Position numbers and translations under genes: made by a program
DNA from: Mesorhizobium australicum
GTDB lineage: Bacteria > Pseudomonadota > Alphaproteobacteria > Rhizobiales > Rhizobiaceae
Length of the DNA: 64,000 nt
Assembly (NCBI RefSeq): GCF_900177325.1
Contig: NZ_FXBL01000004.1
Coordinates: 2,852,001-2,916,000, forward strand
Direction of reading: 5' to 3'
Notes under the pieces: model-generated
The model's database searches: none
What the model saw: only the letters and a program-made list of their open reading frames with translations
What the model was told of the DNA's origin: nothing
Part shown: positions 1 through 9,036 of the stretch, piece by piece
Layout: every line of letters begins with the position of its first letter
How positions within the stretch are numbered: position 1 is the first letter of the stretch

Positions 1-120
1 CAGGCAGATCTGGTCGTATCCGGCGCCTTTGGGCACAGCCGGCTGCGGGAATGGGCATTCGGAGGGGTGACACGGTCGCTGCTCGACGAAGTCGGACGCA
101 ATCGTTTCATGTCGAGCTGA
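1..120 (+). CDS. Universal stress protein (UspA family), C-terminal end only
   Basis: The window opens inside a coding frame that reads to a TGA at 118-120. Its 39 residues contain the glycine-rich end typical of UspA-family domains: a G-A-F-G-H-S-R-L-R-E segment, then a G-G-V-T-R-S-L-L segment. In the family this segment (G-x2-G-x9-G-S/T) binds the phosphates of ATP. UspA proteins are small cytoplasmic proteins induced by stress. The next gene, an MgtA-type ATPase, begins 81 bases downstream on the same strand, followed by ftsH, so it probably belongs to the same stress-related group. The 5' part lies outside the window, so single or tandem Usp architecture cannot be judged. Confidence 0.75.
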   Translation, partial: QADLVVSGAFGHSRLREWAFGGVTRSLLDEVGRNRFMSS

Positions 121-201
121 CGACAGCCTCGGACTTTTCTTCCGGATGTGTGCGGATAGGTTGCGGAAGAAGACCACGAAAGTCCGCCCTGAGAGAGGCC
201 G

Positions 202-2787
202 ATGCAGTCCGGACTTTCATCGCGACAGACAGGACATGCCGGGTCGTCCTACTGGTCGATACCGTCGAAGAAGCTCCTGACGGATCTGCGATCTCAGCCC
301 AAAGGGCTTTCTGCCGACGAGGCAGGCCTCCGATTGCGGGAAGCGGGCCTGAACAGGATCGGCACCAGAGGCGCCGGCACGGCGGTCGGCACGTTCATAC
401 GGCAGTTCCGCAGCCCGCTTGTCCTGATCCTGATCTTCGCGGCGGTCGTCTCCGCTTTCGTCGGCGAAGGCAGCGAAGCCGCCATCATCGGGGTGATCGT
501 GCTGGCGAGCTGCATTCTCTCCTTCACCCAGGAGCATGGGGCCTCGCGCGCCATGGAGGCGCTGAAGGCTCGGATCGGGCGCAAGGCCCTTGTGCTTCGC
601 GACGGACACGAGACGCAGGTCGCAGCCGAGGAGATCGTGCCCGGCGACGTGGTCAGGCTTTCCGCAGGCAATCTCGTGCCTGCCGACGGCATCCTGCTCG
701 AAGCGCGCGATTTCAACGTCAGCGAGTCGGCGCTCACGGGCGAGACGTTCCCGGTCGTCAAGGCGCCGGGGGTCTCTGCGCCGGACGCGCAGATCGGCCA
801 GCGCAGCAATGCGGTCTTCACCGGCACGTCGGTGCGCAGTGGTACCGCTACGATGCTCGCAGTGGCCACCGGATCGAATACGGAATTCGCCGGCATCGCC
901 GCCACGATCGCCCATACGGCGCCCGAGACCGAATTCGCGCGGGGCATCCGCCGGTTCGGCTATTTGATGACCGAGATCATGCTGGCGATCGTGATCCTGG
1001 TCTTCTTCGCCAACCTCCTGCTCGACCGGCCGGCAGTGGACTCGCTTCTGTTTTCGCTCGCCCTCGCCGTCGGCCTGACCCCCGAACTGCTGCCCGCGAT
1101 CATCAGCGTCACGCTGGCGCGGGGCGCCCGCACCATGGCGGCGAACGGCGTCATCGTGCGGCGGCTCGACGCGATCGAGAACCTCGGCAGCATGGACCTT
1201 CTGTGCACCGACAAGACCGGCACGCTGACCGAGGGCGTCATCCGGCTCGACGGCTGCATGGACGCCGACGGGGCGAACTCGGCGCAGGTCCGGCTCTGGG
1301 CGCTGCTCAATGCGACGCTGCAGGCGGGAATGGCCAACCCGCTGGACGAAGCCATCTCCTCCGGCAAGACGGACGGCGACCGCTTGGGCGACTACGTCAA
1401 GGTCGACGAGATTCCCTACGATTTCGTCCGCAAGCGGTTGTCTATCATAGTGCGCGAACCTTCGTCGCCGGAGGTGTTGATGATCTGCAAGGGCGCTGTG
1501 TCAAACGTTCTAGAGGTCTGCTCGTCCGTGGTCGGAGAGGGTGGAACCCGGCCTTTGGACGAGACACGGGCCAAGGCGATCGACGATCGGATGCGCAGCT
1601 GGAGCACGCAAGGCTACCGCGTGCTTGGGCTCGCGATCCGCCATCTGTCGGCGAAAAGCTCCTACGGCCGCGACGACGAGCGCGAGCTTTCGTTCGCGGG
1701 TTTCCTCCTCTTCCTCGATCCGCCGAAGACCGGCATGGCCGAGACGCTTAAGGCGCTCGACGCACGGGGCATCAAGGTGAAGATGATCACCGGCGACAAC
1801 TGCTACGTCGCCGCGCACCTGGCAGAGACCATCGGCCTGCCGCATCACAACCTTCTAACAGGCGACGAGCTTGCGAAGCTCACCAAGGAAGGCCTGTTCG
1901 GCCGCGCCGCGCGAACCGACATCTTCGCGGAGATCGACCCGAACCAGAAGGAACGGATCATCGCGGCGCTGCGGCGGCGAGGCCATGTCGTCGGCTATCT
2001 CGGCGACGGCATCAACGACGCGCCGGCGCTGCATGAGGCCGACATCGGAATTTCCGTCGACGGCGCGGTGGATGTGGCGCGCGAGGCCGCCGACATGATC
2101 CTGCTCAAGCGCGACCTCGACGTCGTGTTGCGCGGTGTGGACGACGGCCGCGCCACCTTTGCCAACACGATGAAATACATCGCCATCACCACCAGCGCCA
2201 ATTTCGGCAACATGATCTCGATGGCCCTCGCCTCGCTGGCACTGCCCTTCCTGCCGCTGCTCGCGCCGCAGATCCTGCTCAACAACTTCCTGTCTGACGT
2301 GCCATCGCTGGCGATCGCGACGGACAGGGTCGATCCCGACCAGACCCGGACCCCGCAGCACTGGAACATCGGCTATGTCCGCCGGTTCATGGTCGCGTTC
2401 GGGCTCGTCAGCTCCGCGTTCGATTTCGTGACGTTCGGCTTCCTGATCCTCGTCGCGAGCGCCACCGAGGAGATGTTCCAGACGGGATGGTTCGTGGAAT
2501 CGCTGATCACGGAACTCGCGATCGTGCTTATCGTGCGCACCCGCAAGGCGTTCTGGCGCAGCCGCCCAAGCGCGACGCTGTCATGGCTGACGTTGGCGGT
2601 CGGGCTCTTCGCCATCGCCATTCCCTACTTGCCGGGCGCGGACTGGTTCGGCTTCGTGCCCCTGCCGGCCTCCATCACGGCCGGCCTTGTGGTAATCACT
2701 CTCGCCTATCTCGTCGCCTCGGAAGCAACGAAGCACTGGTTCTTCGCCCGCGAGCGCCGACATGCGACGAGGAGGAGACGTCCTTGA
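202..2787 (+). CDS. mgtA: MgtA/MgtB-type P-type ATPase (P3B, magnesium import family)
   Basis: An 861-residue P-type ATPase. Visible motifs are the actuator T-G-E-T at 179-182, the phosphorylation loop with Asp337 in D-K-T-G-T-L-T, T-G-D-N at 530-533 and the hinge G-D-G-I-N-D at 601-606. About ten membrane segments are arranged as in MgtA, with hydrophobic pairs near residues 73-110 and 255-300 and a cluster from about 680 to the C-terminus. No heavy-metal CPC motif or N-terminal metal-binding domain is present, which favours the MgtA/MgtB group over Cu/Zn pumps. In that family ATP hydrolysis drives Mg2+ into the cytoplasm. It lies between a Usp gene and ftsH. In this context it may serve stress survival rather than simple Mg2+ starvation (inference). 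No mgtA-type leader riboswitch was recognised in the 81-base gap upstream. Confidence 0.85.
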   Translation: MQSGLSSRQTGHAGSSYWSIPSKKLLTDLRSQPKGLSADEAGLRLREAGLNRIGTRGAGTAVGTFIRQFRSPLVLILIFAAVVSAFVGEGSEAAIIGVIVLASCILSFTQEHGASRAMEALKARIGRKALVLRDGHETQVAAEEIVPGDVVRLSAGNLVPADGILLEARDFNVSESALTGETFPVVKAPGVSAPDAQIGQRSNAVFTGTSVRSGTATMLAVATGSNTEFAGIAATIAHTAPETEFARGIRRFGYLMTEIMLAIVILVFFANLLLDRPAVDSLLFSLALAVGLTPELLPAIISVTLARGARTMAANGVIVRRLDAIENLGSMDLLCTDKTGTLTEGVIRLDGCMDADGANSAQVRLWALLNATLQAGMANPLDEAISSGKTDGDRLGDYVKVDEIPYDFVRKRLSIIVREPSSPEVLMICKGAVSNVLEVCSSVVGEGGTRPLDETRAKAIDDRMRSWSTQGYRVLGLAIRHLSAKSSYGRDDERELSFAGFLLFLDPPKTGMAETLKALDARGIKVKMITGDNCYVAAHLAETIGLPHHNLLTGDELAKLTKEGLFGRAARTDIFAEIDPNQKERIIAALRRRGHVVGYLGDGINDAPALHEADIGISVDGAVDVAREAADMILLKRDLDVVLRGVDDGRATFANTMKYIAITTSANFGNMISMALASLALPFLPLLAPQILLNNFLSDVPSLAIATDRVDPDQTRTPQHWNIGYVRRFMVAFGLVSSAFDFVTFGFLILVASATEEMFQTGWFVESLITELAIVLIVRTRKAFWRSRPSATLSWLTLAVGLFAIAIPYLPGADWFGFVPLPASITAGLVVITLAYLVASEATKHWFFARERRHATRRRRP

Positions 2788-2901
2788 ACGCCAGCGGCGG
2801 TCACCGCGCCGTGGCCGAGGCTTATTGATCGGCATCAAGGCTGCTGCGAACGCCGGATGGAAGATACGGCCGGGTTTCCGACAGCCAACCAGACAGGCGG
2901 A

Positions 2902-4743
2902 ATGATGAACAAGAAGCACACATTCAACATCGGCTACATTGTCGTCGCGCTATTTCTGTTCAGCCTCTTCCAGCTGTGGCTCGGCTATCGCGACATCGCC
3001 CAGCTTTCCTACAGCGACCTGATGCATGCAGTGGAGCAAGGCAAGGTCGCATCCGTCACCATCACTGAGACGATGATCCAGGGCCAGTTCAAGGAGCCGC
3101 AGGACGGCAAGACCGTCTTCGTTTCCGCACGGGTCGATCCCAATGCCGCGGTGGCCTTCGAGAAGGCCGGCGTGAAGGTGACGGGCGGCACGGACAGCAA
3201 CTGGCTGACCACGATCCTGTCCTGGATCCTGCCGGCGCTGATCTTCTTCGGCCTCTGGATGTTCCTGTTTCGCGGCATCGCCGACCGGCAGGGCATGGGC
3301 GGGCTGATCAATATCGGCAAGTCGAAGGCCAAGGTCTATGTCGAGCGCGAAACCGGCGTGACGTTCAATGACGTGGCCGGCGTCGACGAGGCCAAGGTCG
3401 AATTAATGGAGATCGTGTCCTTCCTGAAGGACAAGGACAAATACGGCCGCCTCGGCGCGCGGATTCCCAAAGGTATCCTGCTGGTCGGGCCTCCTGGCAC
3501 CGGCAAGACTCTGATGGCCCGTGCGGTCGCGGGAGAGGCGAAGGTGCCTTTCTTCTCCATTTCCGGGTCAGAGTTCGTCGAAATGTTCGTCGGCGTCGGA
3601 GCTGCCCGCGTGCGCGATCTGTTCGAACAGGCGCGCAAGGCCGCGCCCTGCATCATCTTCATCGATGAACTGGACGCGCTAGGCCGGGCACGCACCCCAT
3701 TCTCGGGCTATGGCGGAGGCGATGAGAAGGAACAGACGCTCAACCAGCTTCTGTCGGAACTCGACGGTTTCGACCCACGCGTCGGCATCGTGCTCCTGGC
3801 CGCAACCAACCGACCGGAGATACTCGATCCGGCGCTGACCCGCGCCGGTCGCTTCGACCGGCAGGTGGTGCTGGACCGCCCCGACCGCAAGGGACGCGAG
3901 GCGATCCTCAAGGTGCACATGAAGGCCGTAAAGACGGCTCCCGGGATGAATGTCGGCGATATCGCCGGCATAACGCCCGGCTTCACCGGCGCCGATCTCG
4001 CCAACCTCGTCAACGAGGCCGCGATCTTCGCGACAAGACGCAACGCAGACCAGGTGACGATGGACGATTTCACCAATGCGGTAGAGCGCATCGTCGCGGG
4101 AACGGAAAGACGCGGCCGGCTGCTCAAGCCCGACGAGCGGGAGCGCGTCGCCTATCATGAGATGGGCCATGCCCTCGCGGCCGCCACTCTGACGAAGACC
4201 GATCCCGTGCACAAGGTCTCGATCATCCCCCACTCGATCGGCGCGCTCGGCTATACGCTGCAACGGCCGACCGACGACCGCTTCCTCATCACCACCAGCG
4301 AACTGAAGGAACGCATGACAGCGCTGCTCGCGGGACGCGCAGCCGAGGAGATTATCTATGGCGAGGTTTCGACCGGTGCAGCTGACGATCTCGCCAAGGC
4401 GACGGACGTCGCTCGCCAGAGCGTGACGCGCTTCGGCATGAGCGAGAAGATCGGCCAGGCCGTGCTTGAGGAGGAGCGGCAGCAGTGGCTGGGCGACGGC
4501 GGCCGCCTGCACCCGAAGGACTATTCGGAAGCGACCGCGCGCGAGGTCGACCTGGCCATACGCGAGATGATCGACGAGGCCTACCGCGCCGCCAAGGATC
4601 TGCTGCGATCCCGCATCGACGACCTGAAAGCCGGCGCACGCCTTCTGCTTGAGCGGGAGACCATCACTCCGGACAATTTCCCGCCGCTTCAACGCGGGGG
4701 CGGGACCGCCGCCGCTCCGGAGACGGCCAACGAAGCGGGATGA
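2902..4743 (+). CDS. ftsH: ATP-dependent zinc metalloprotease FtsH
   Basis: A membrane-anchored AAA+ protease that degrades misfolded membrane proteins and some regulators. With the start at 2902 (613 aa), it has an N-terminal membrane helix (about 8-26), a periplasmic domain, a second helix (about 95-120), Walker A G-P-P-G-T-G-K-T at 196-203, Walker B with I254-D255-E256, the SRH region, and the zinc site H-E-M-G-H at 419-423 with D495/D496 as the likely third ligand side. The frame is open to an ATG at 2857, but the double ATG at 2902/2905 follows an AGGCGG sequence and gives the usual FtsH N-terminus. The Met inside HEMGH replaces the commoner Ala. The neighbouring Usp and P-type ATPase genes suggest an accessory stress FtsH rather than the housekeeping copy, which usually lies near tilS (inference). 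Confidence 0.93.
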   Translation: MMNKKHTFNIGYIVVALFLFSLFQLWLGYRDIAQLSYSDLMHAVEQGKVASVTITETMIQGQFKEPQDGKTVFVSARVDPNAAVAFEKAGVKVTGGTDSNWLTTILSWILPALIFFGLWMFLFRGIADRQGMGGLINIGKSKAKVYVERETGVTFNDVAGVDEAKVELMEIVSFLKDKDKYGRLGARIPKGILLVGPPGTGKTLMARAVAGEAKVPFFSISGSEFVEMFVGVGAARVRDLFEQARKAAPCIIFIDELDALGRARTPFSGYGGGDEKEQTLNQLLSELDGFDPRVGIVLLAATNRPEILDPALTRAGRFDRQVVLDRPDRKGREAILKVHMKAVKTAPGMNVGDIAGITPGFTGADLANLVNEAAIFATRRNADQVTMDDFTNAVERIVAGTERRGRLLKPDERERVAYHEMGHALAAATLTKTDPVHKVSIIPHSIGALGYTLQRPTDDRFLITTSELKERMTALLAGRAAEEIIYGEVSTGAADDLAKATDVARQSVTRFGMSEKIGQAVLEEERQQWLGDGGRLHPKDYSEATAREVDLAIREMIDEAYRAAKDLLRSRIDDLKAGARLLLERETITPDNFPPLQRGGGTAAAPETANEAG

Positions 4744-4850
4744 CCGAGGGGAGAGTTGGACTGTAAGACACGGTGTGACGGTGGAGCGGGAGAGCCGAAA
4801 GACAAGAAAGCACAAGAAGAGCCGGAGCACCCACCAGCCATTTTAAAGGT

Positions 4851-5651
4851 TTAGTCGCTGTGTTGGCCCAGATGGGCGATTCCGCGGTCATATGTCTGCA
4901 GGAATTGTAACAGCCGCGGGTGTCGCTGACCGCCGAAGACTTCTTGCGGCGAGCCATGCAGCAGAAGTTGGCCATGGTCGAGGAACGCGATCAGCTTTCC
5001 GACGCCTGCCGCGAAACCGATCTCGTGTGTCACGACGATCATGGTCATGCCTTCCTCCGCAAGCTTGCGCATGACGTTCAACACCTCTCCGGTCAGTTCC
5101 GGATCCAAGGCCGAGGTTGGTTCATCGAACAGGAGAATGCTGGGCTCCATGGCGAGCGCGCGGGCGATCGCCACGCGCTGCTGTTGTCCGCCCGAAAGCT
5201 CGGACGGATAGTATTTCGCGCGGTCCTCCAGGCCCACATGGCGAAGCTGGGCCCTGGCGCGCTCTTCCGCCTCCGAACGCTTCAACCCGCGCACCGTGAC
5301 AAGCGCTTCGGAAACATTGCCCAGCGCCGTCATATGCGGCCAAAGATTGAACTGCTGGAAGACCATGCCCACCTGCGAGCGCACCTGATGGATGCTTTGC
5401 GGGCTTAGCCGTCGGCGGCCGTTGCCGTCGTCGGCGAAACCAAGCGGCTGGCCGTTGATCAGGATCGTGCCCGCGCTGGCCTCCTCCAGAAAGGCGACGC
5501 AGCGCAACAGCGTCGACTTGCCCGAGCCGGACGGTCCGATCAGGCATGTCGTGGCGCCGGGCGGGACCTCCAGTGAGATATCCTTCAGCACCTCGCTGTC
5601 GCCGAACCGTTTCGACACATGGCGGATGCTGACTGCGGACGCAGACGTCAT
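4851..5651 (-). CDS. Polar amino-acid ABC transporter, ATP-binding protein
   Basis: A 266-residue ABC ATPase of the GlnQ/HisP/ArtP type, energising uptake through the two permeases encoded upstream. Walker A G-P-S-G-S-G-K-S is at 39-46, the Q-loop Q-Q-F at 99-101, the signature L-S-G-G-Q at 152-156 and Walker B I-L-L-F-D-E at 172-177, followed by the T-S-A-L-D D-loop and a switch His. The frame extends further upstream, but the ATG at 5651 overlaps the permease stop as ATGA, giving translational coupling and the normal family length. It is the last gene of a leftward operon. No clear terminator was seen in the 107 bases between it and the convergent ftsH stop. Confidence 0.92.
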   Translation of the reverse strand: MTSASAVSIRHVSKRFGDSEVLKDISLEVPPGATTCLIGPSGSGKSTLLRCVAFLEEASAGTILINGQPLGFADDGNGRRRLSPQSIHQVRSQVGMVFQQFNLWPHMTALGNVSEALVTVRGLKRSEAEERARAQLRHVGLEDRAKYYPSELSGGQQQRVAIARALAMEPSILLFDEPTSALDPELTGEVLNVMRKLAEEGMTMIVVTHEIGFAAGVGKLIAFLDHGQLLLHGSPQEVFGGQRHPRLLQFLQTYDRGIAHLGQHSD

Positions 5652-6313
5652 ACCGCGAACCTGTATTTGGAAAGGCGCTTCTCGCCATATTGGCCGAGCC
5701 GGCCGCAGAGTTCGACCAGCACCCAGTAGAACACCGCAAGCAGGAACAGGGCTTCGACAAAGGCATATTGCTGCGAGCCGAGCGTGCTGATGACCGCCGT
5801 CATCTCGGGCACCGCAATCACGGACAGGACCGCGGTCTCCTTCATCAGGAGGATCGCCCAGTTTACGCATTGCGGCAGCACCAGCACCGTCATTTCCGGC
5901 ACGAAGATGCGCCGCACGATCTGCGACTGCGTCAGCCCCAGGCATTCGGCCGCCTCGATATGTCCTTTCGGAACCGCGTTGAATCCTGCCCGGAAAATCT
6001 CGCTGAAATAGGCGGACGCATAGATGGTGAGGCCGATCAGACCGGCCGGTATGGGCTCGAGCCTGATGCCGACGAAAGGTCCGCCGAAATAGAGCAGGAA
6101 TATCTGCACCAGGAACGGCGTGCCGCGCAGCACTTCCGCGATGGCGCGCAGTGCCAGGGCGAGGGGCCTTGGCCCGAACCGACGGCCGGCCGCAATCGCG
6201 AAGCCGAGAGCGAAGCCGAGCAGCGTCGACGCGATCCAGATCAGCAAGGTTATGCGCAATCCGGCCAGGATGGCGGGCATCTGCGCTGCCATCAGCCCGA
6301 AATCGAGGCTCAT
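5648..6313 (-). CDS. Polar amino-acid ABC transporter permease (HisM/GlnP family)
   Basis: A 221-residue inner-membrane permease with about five hydrophobic segments. The EAA-type loop near residues 120-150 (A-E-C-L-G-L-T-x-S-Q and then P-E-M) contacts the ATPase. An R-G-T-P-F-L-V-Q-I motif at about 63-71 is typical of the HEQRo permease family for amino acids and opines. It overlaps the ATPase gene (ATGA at 5648-5651) and the upstream permease gene (ATGA at 6310-6313), so the three are translationally coupled. It probably forms a heterodimeric channel with its neighbour. The substrate cannot be read from the permease. The divergent ureohydrolase suggests a guanidino or basic amino-acid compound (inference). 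Confidence 0.9.
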   Translation of the reverse strand: MSLDFGLMAAQMPAILAGLRITLLIWIASTLLGFALGFAIAAGRRFGPRPLALALRAIAEVLRGTPFLVQIFLLYFGGPFVGIRLEPIPAGLIGLTIYASAYFSEIFRAGFNAVPKGHIEAAECLGLTQSQIVRRIFVPEMTVLVLPQCVNWAILLMKETAVLSVIAVPEMTAVISTLGSQQYAFVEALFLLAVFYWVLVELCGRLGQYGEKRLSKYRFAV

Positions 6314-6951
6314 ATGCGGCCGACCTTCATGAAGCGCTCCGCGACCGTGCCGCCACCGGCCACGGCCCAGTTGATGACGAGGTAGAGTCCGCCGGCGACC
6401 GAGTAGAACAGGAGCGGCTTGTAAGTGGACGCAGACAGGTTCTGCGCCATTCGGGTCAGTTCGATGACGCCGACGACGGAGATCAGCGACGAAGCCTTGA
6501 GGATCAGGATCGCCTCATTGACCAGCGCGGGAACGGTCAGCCGCAGCGCGATTGGCGCGCGGATGCGCAGGAACTGCTGCCACGGCGTCATGCCCAGCAT
6601 GTCGCCCGCCTCCACCAGCCCCTTGGGAACGCTCAGGAAGCCCCCGCGCAAATTTTCGGCCTGGTAGGAGGCAGTGCATAGCGACAGGCCGATCACCGCC
6701 GCGATCACGCTCGGCACGAACAGCCCGAGTTGCGGAAGCAGATTGTAGATCAGCAGCAGTTGCACGATCAGCGGCACGCCGCGGAAGAAGCTGATGAATA
6801 TGCCGGCCGGGACCGACAGAAGGCGGCGGGTGGACAATTTCGCCGCGCACACGCAAAGCCCGATGAGCAGGCCGAGCATGATCGATATGGCGCTGATGAC
6901 GATGGTGCGCCCGGCGGCCACCAGCATCAGCTCGAATAGCCGCATCGTCAT
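6310..6951 (-). CDS. Polar amino-acid ABC transporter permease (HisQ/GlnP family)
   Basis: A 213-residue inner-membrane permease, the partner of the one downstream. It shows the family motif R-G-V-P-L-I-V-Q-L-L at about residues 56-65 and an EAA-like loop (E-A-G-D-M-L-G-M-T-P) at about 115-124, among about five hydrophobic stretches. It starts with ATG at 6951. The next gene upstream, the binding-protein gene, stops 96 bases away, so all four transporter genes probably share one transcript. The 4-base overlap with the next permease is typical of obligate heterodimer partners. Substrate unknown. Confidence 0.9.
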   Translation of the reverse strand: MTMRLFELMLVAAGRTIVISAISIMLGLLIGLCVCAAKLSTRRLLSVPAGIFISFFRGVPLIVQLLLIYNLLPQLGLFVPSVIAAVIGLSLCTASYQAENLRGGFLSVPKGLVEAGDMLGMTPWQQFLRIRAPIALRLTVPALVNEAILILKASSLISVVGVIELTRMAQNLSASTYKPLLFYSVAGGLYLVINWAVAGGGTVAERFMKVGRI

Positions 6952-7047
6952 GGGCCATGCTCAGACATCGAGTTACGCCGTCCGCCCGCGACCGGGGCGA
7001 GCGGCCAGGCGATCAAGGGAAGCCGAAAGGGATCTGGCATCCTATCG

Positions 7048-7878
7048 TCAGAAGTTCGGCTCCGGAACTTCATCCGGCGTGTCGAAGCTGGTGCCGAACC
7101 ACTTCTTCTGAAGCTCGGCCATGCGGCCGTCCCCCTTCATCTTCACCAGGGCGGCCTGCACCGCATCGAGCAACGGCTGGTCATCGGGCTTCTTGGTGCC
7201 GATAAAGCCGAAATAGGATTTCTTGCCGAAGGGCGGCAGGACGACTTCGAACACGTCGGGTTGCTTCGATGCGACGAAGGCGATGTTCGGCAGCGAATTT
7301 CCGACGGCTGCGATGCGGCCGGCAGCCAAGTCGGCATACGCCTCGTTAAAACTGACATATTCCCGCGTTTCGATCGGGGTCGAGAGCGTCTTGCTGTACT
7401 CCTGGATCTGGGCGAGCTGCGCGGTCGCCTTGCCGGCGCCAACCGTCTTGCCCGCCAGATCCTCGGGCTTGGTGATATCGACTTCGCTTTTGCCCTTCAG
7501 GAAGGCGACCGTTGCCTCGGCGACGGGGGAAAGGAACCGATAGCGCTCGAGGCGCGCTTTGGTGATGGTGGCCGGGCCCGCGACCATGTCGAACTGGCCA
7601 GCCTCCAGCGCGGGCAGAACGCCGTCCCACGGCAGCTCGACCCACTCGATCTTCACGCCCAGTTCCTTGCCGACTTCCGCGAAAACATCGACGTTGAGGC
7701 CGGTATGCTCGCCGGCTTCATCGATGAAGTCGAAAGGCGCGAAAGCCGTTTCCGTGCCGACCTTCAGGACGCCAGCGGCCTTGACCCGATCCAGCGCGCT
7801 TTCTGCCAGCGCGGGCAGCGATGCGGCGGACAGGATGGCCAGCCCAAGCACTGCTTTGAGGAAGAAACGCTTATGCAT
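7048..7878 (-). CDS. Amino-acid ABC transporter periplasmic substrate-binding protein
   Basis: A 276-residue family-3 solute-binding protein (SBP_bac_3, PF00497). It has a clear signal peptide (K-R-F-F-L-K start, hydrophobic core, A-L-A cleavage after about residue 25) and the typical start of lobe 1, V-L-K-V-G-T-E-T-A-F-A-P-F-D-F. The frame is open 42 bases further upstream, but the ATG at 7878 follows a GGAGAAG ribosome-binding site and puts the signal peptide at the N-terminus. It is the first gene of the transport operon and divergent from the ureohydrolase gene at 8068, with a 189-base shared control region. It delivers the ligand to the two permeases. The ligand is unknown. A basic or guanidino compound is a guess from the neighbour. 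Confidence 0.92.
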   Translation of the reverse strand: MHKRFFLKAVLGLAILSAASLPALAESALDRVKAAGVLKVGTETAFAPFDFIDEAGEHTGLNVDVFAEVGKELGVKIEWVELPWDGVLPALEAGQFDMVAGPATITKARLERYRFLSPVAEATVAFLKGKSEVDITKPEDLAGKTVGAGKATAQLAQIQEYSKTLSTPIETREYVSFNEAYADLAAGRIAAVGNSLPNIAFVASKQPDVFEVVLPPFGKKSYFGFIGTKKPDDQPLLDAVQAALVKMKGDGRMAELQKKWFGTSFDTPDEVPEPNF

Positions 7879-8013
7879 GGAACTTCTCCGTGATCGGGTT
7901 CGTCGGGCCGCCTCCGGCACTTTGCCTAACTGATGCGATCAAGATCGAGCTGTCAATCCTTGAGCATTTTCCAGCAATGCAAAAAAACTAGGCAGTGCCG
8001 ATGCGACATCACA

Positions 8014-8037
8014 CGGGTTGCAAGGCCGGGCAACCCG
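8014..8037 (+). promoter_or_regulatory. Perfect 8-bp hairpin in the leader of the ureohydrolase gene
   Basis: CGGGTTGC at 8014-8021 is repeated inverted as GCAACCCG at 8030-8037 with an 8-base loop, 30 bases before the ATG at 8068. It lies in the divergent region between the transporter operon and the ureohydrolase gene. It could be an operator or a leader hairpin. It does not match the guanidine riboswitch motifs I know (no ACGR loops). Function unknown. Confidence 0.3.
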
Positions 8038-8067
8038 GTTAAGCTGTTCTGAAGCTCGGAGATCCGC

Positions 8068-9036
8068 ATGAACGAACGCAGGTTCGCGCCAATCGATTCC
8101 ATCGCCGTTCCGCGCTTCGCCGGGCCGGCAACGTTCATGCGCCTGCCGGTGATAGAAGATCCAGCGCTCGTGGATATCGCGATCTTCGGCGTGCCGTGGG
8201 ACGGAGGCACGACCAATCGTCCCGGTCCGCGCCACGGACCGCGCCAGGTGCGGGACATGTCGGGGATGATCCGGCGCGTCCATGGCGTCTCCAAGCGCTC
8301 GCCCTACGACCTTTGCAAGGTCGCCGATCTCGGCGATGCGCCGACAAACCCTATCGACCTCCACCGCTCGCTGGAGAGCATCGCGGCGTTCGCCGACAGG
8401 ATCGTCAAGGCAGGCGCCGTGCCGCTCGCCATCGGCGGCGACCACCTGTCCTCGCTGGCGCTGCTGCGCGCCGCGGCTCGGAGCGGCCCGGTCGGCATGA
8501 TCCACTTCGACGCGCACCAGGACATGGCCGACAGCTATTTCGGCGGCTTGAAATATACGCATGGAACCCCGTTCCGTCGCGCGATCGAGGAAGGGCTGCT
8601 CGATCCCCGCCGCGTGGTCCAGATCGGAATCCGTGGTTCGATCTATTCGACCGACGACGAGCAATGGACGGCGTCGCAGGGAATTCGCGTCATCCCGATC
8701 GAGGAGGCGGACGCGCTCGGACCGGACGGTGTCGCCGCGGAAGCGCGGCGCGTGGCGGGCAGCGGCCCGACCTATCTGTCCTTCGACATAGACAGCGTCG
8801 ATCCGGCCTTCGCCCCGGGAACCGGCACGCCGGAGGTCGCCGGTCTTCTTCCGCGCGAGGTGAATGCGATCCTGCGCGGCCTCAAGGATGTCGATCTGGT
8901 CGCGGCCGACGTGGTGGAAGTCTCGCCGCCGTTCGACGCCGGCGGCGGCACCGCGCTGCTGGCGGCGAACATCGCCTTCGAAATCCTGTGTCTGCTGGCC
9001 GAATGCGTGGCGCTCCGGCGTGCCGCCGGCCGCTGA
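8068..9036 (+). CDS. Agmatinase/ureohydrolase family protein
   Basis: A 322-residue Mn2+-dependent hydrolase of the arginase/agmatinase fold, which splits a guanidino group to urea and an amine. All six metal ligands are in place: His126 (G-G-D-H), Asp148, His150 and Asp152 (D-A-H-Q-D), and Asp240 and Asp242 (F-D-I-D-S-V-D-P). The N-terminal V-P-W-D-G-G-T-T-N-R-P-G segment is typical of agmatinase, guanidinobutyrase and guanidinopropionase rather than arginase. The ATG at 8068 is preceded by CGGAGA. The divergent ABC transporter may import its substrate. The exact substrate (agmatine, 4-guanidinobutyrate, another guanidino acid or guanidine) cannot be decided from sequence alone. It is convergent with the Rieske gene: its stop at 9036 directly abuts the Rieske stop at 9037. 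Confidence 0.88.
   Translation: MNERRFAPIDSIAVPRFAGPATFMRLPVIEDPALVDIAIFGVPWDGGTTNRPGPRHGPRQVRDMSGMIRRVHGVSKRSPYDLCKVADLGDAPTNPIDLHRSLESIAAFADRIVKAGAVPLAIGGDHLSSLALLRAAARSGPVGMIHFDAHQDMADSYFGGLKYTHGTPFRRAIEEGLLDPRRVVQIGIRGSIYSTDDEQWTASQGIRVIPIEEADALGPDGVAAEARRVAGSGPTYLSFDIDSVDPAFAPGTGTPEVAGLLPREVNAILRGLKDVDLVAADVVEVSPPFDAGGGTALLAANIAFEILCLLAECVALRRAAGR

Noticed and set aside
201..202. mgtA leader riboswitch before the P-type ATPase
   Set aside because: Only 81 bases separate the Usp stop from the ATPase start and no M-box or Pro-rich leader peptide was recognised.
8014..8037. Guanidine riboswitch upstream of the ureohydrolase
   Set aside because: A single hairpin without the conserved loop motifs of the known guanidine classes.
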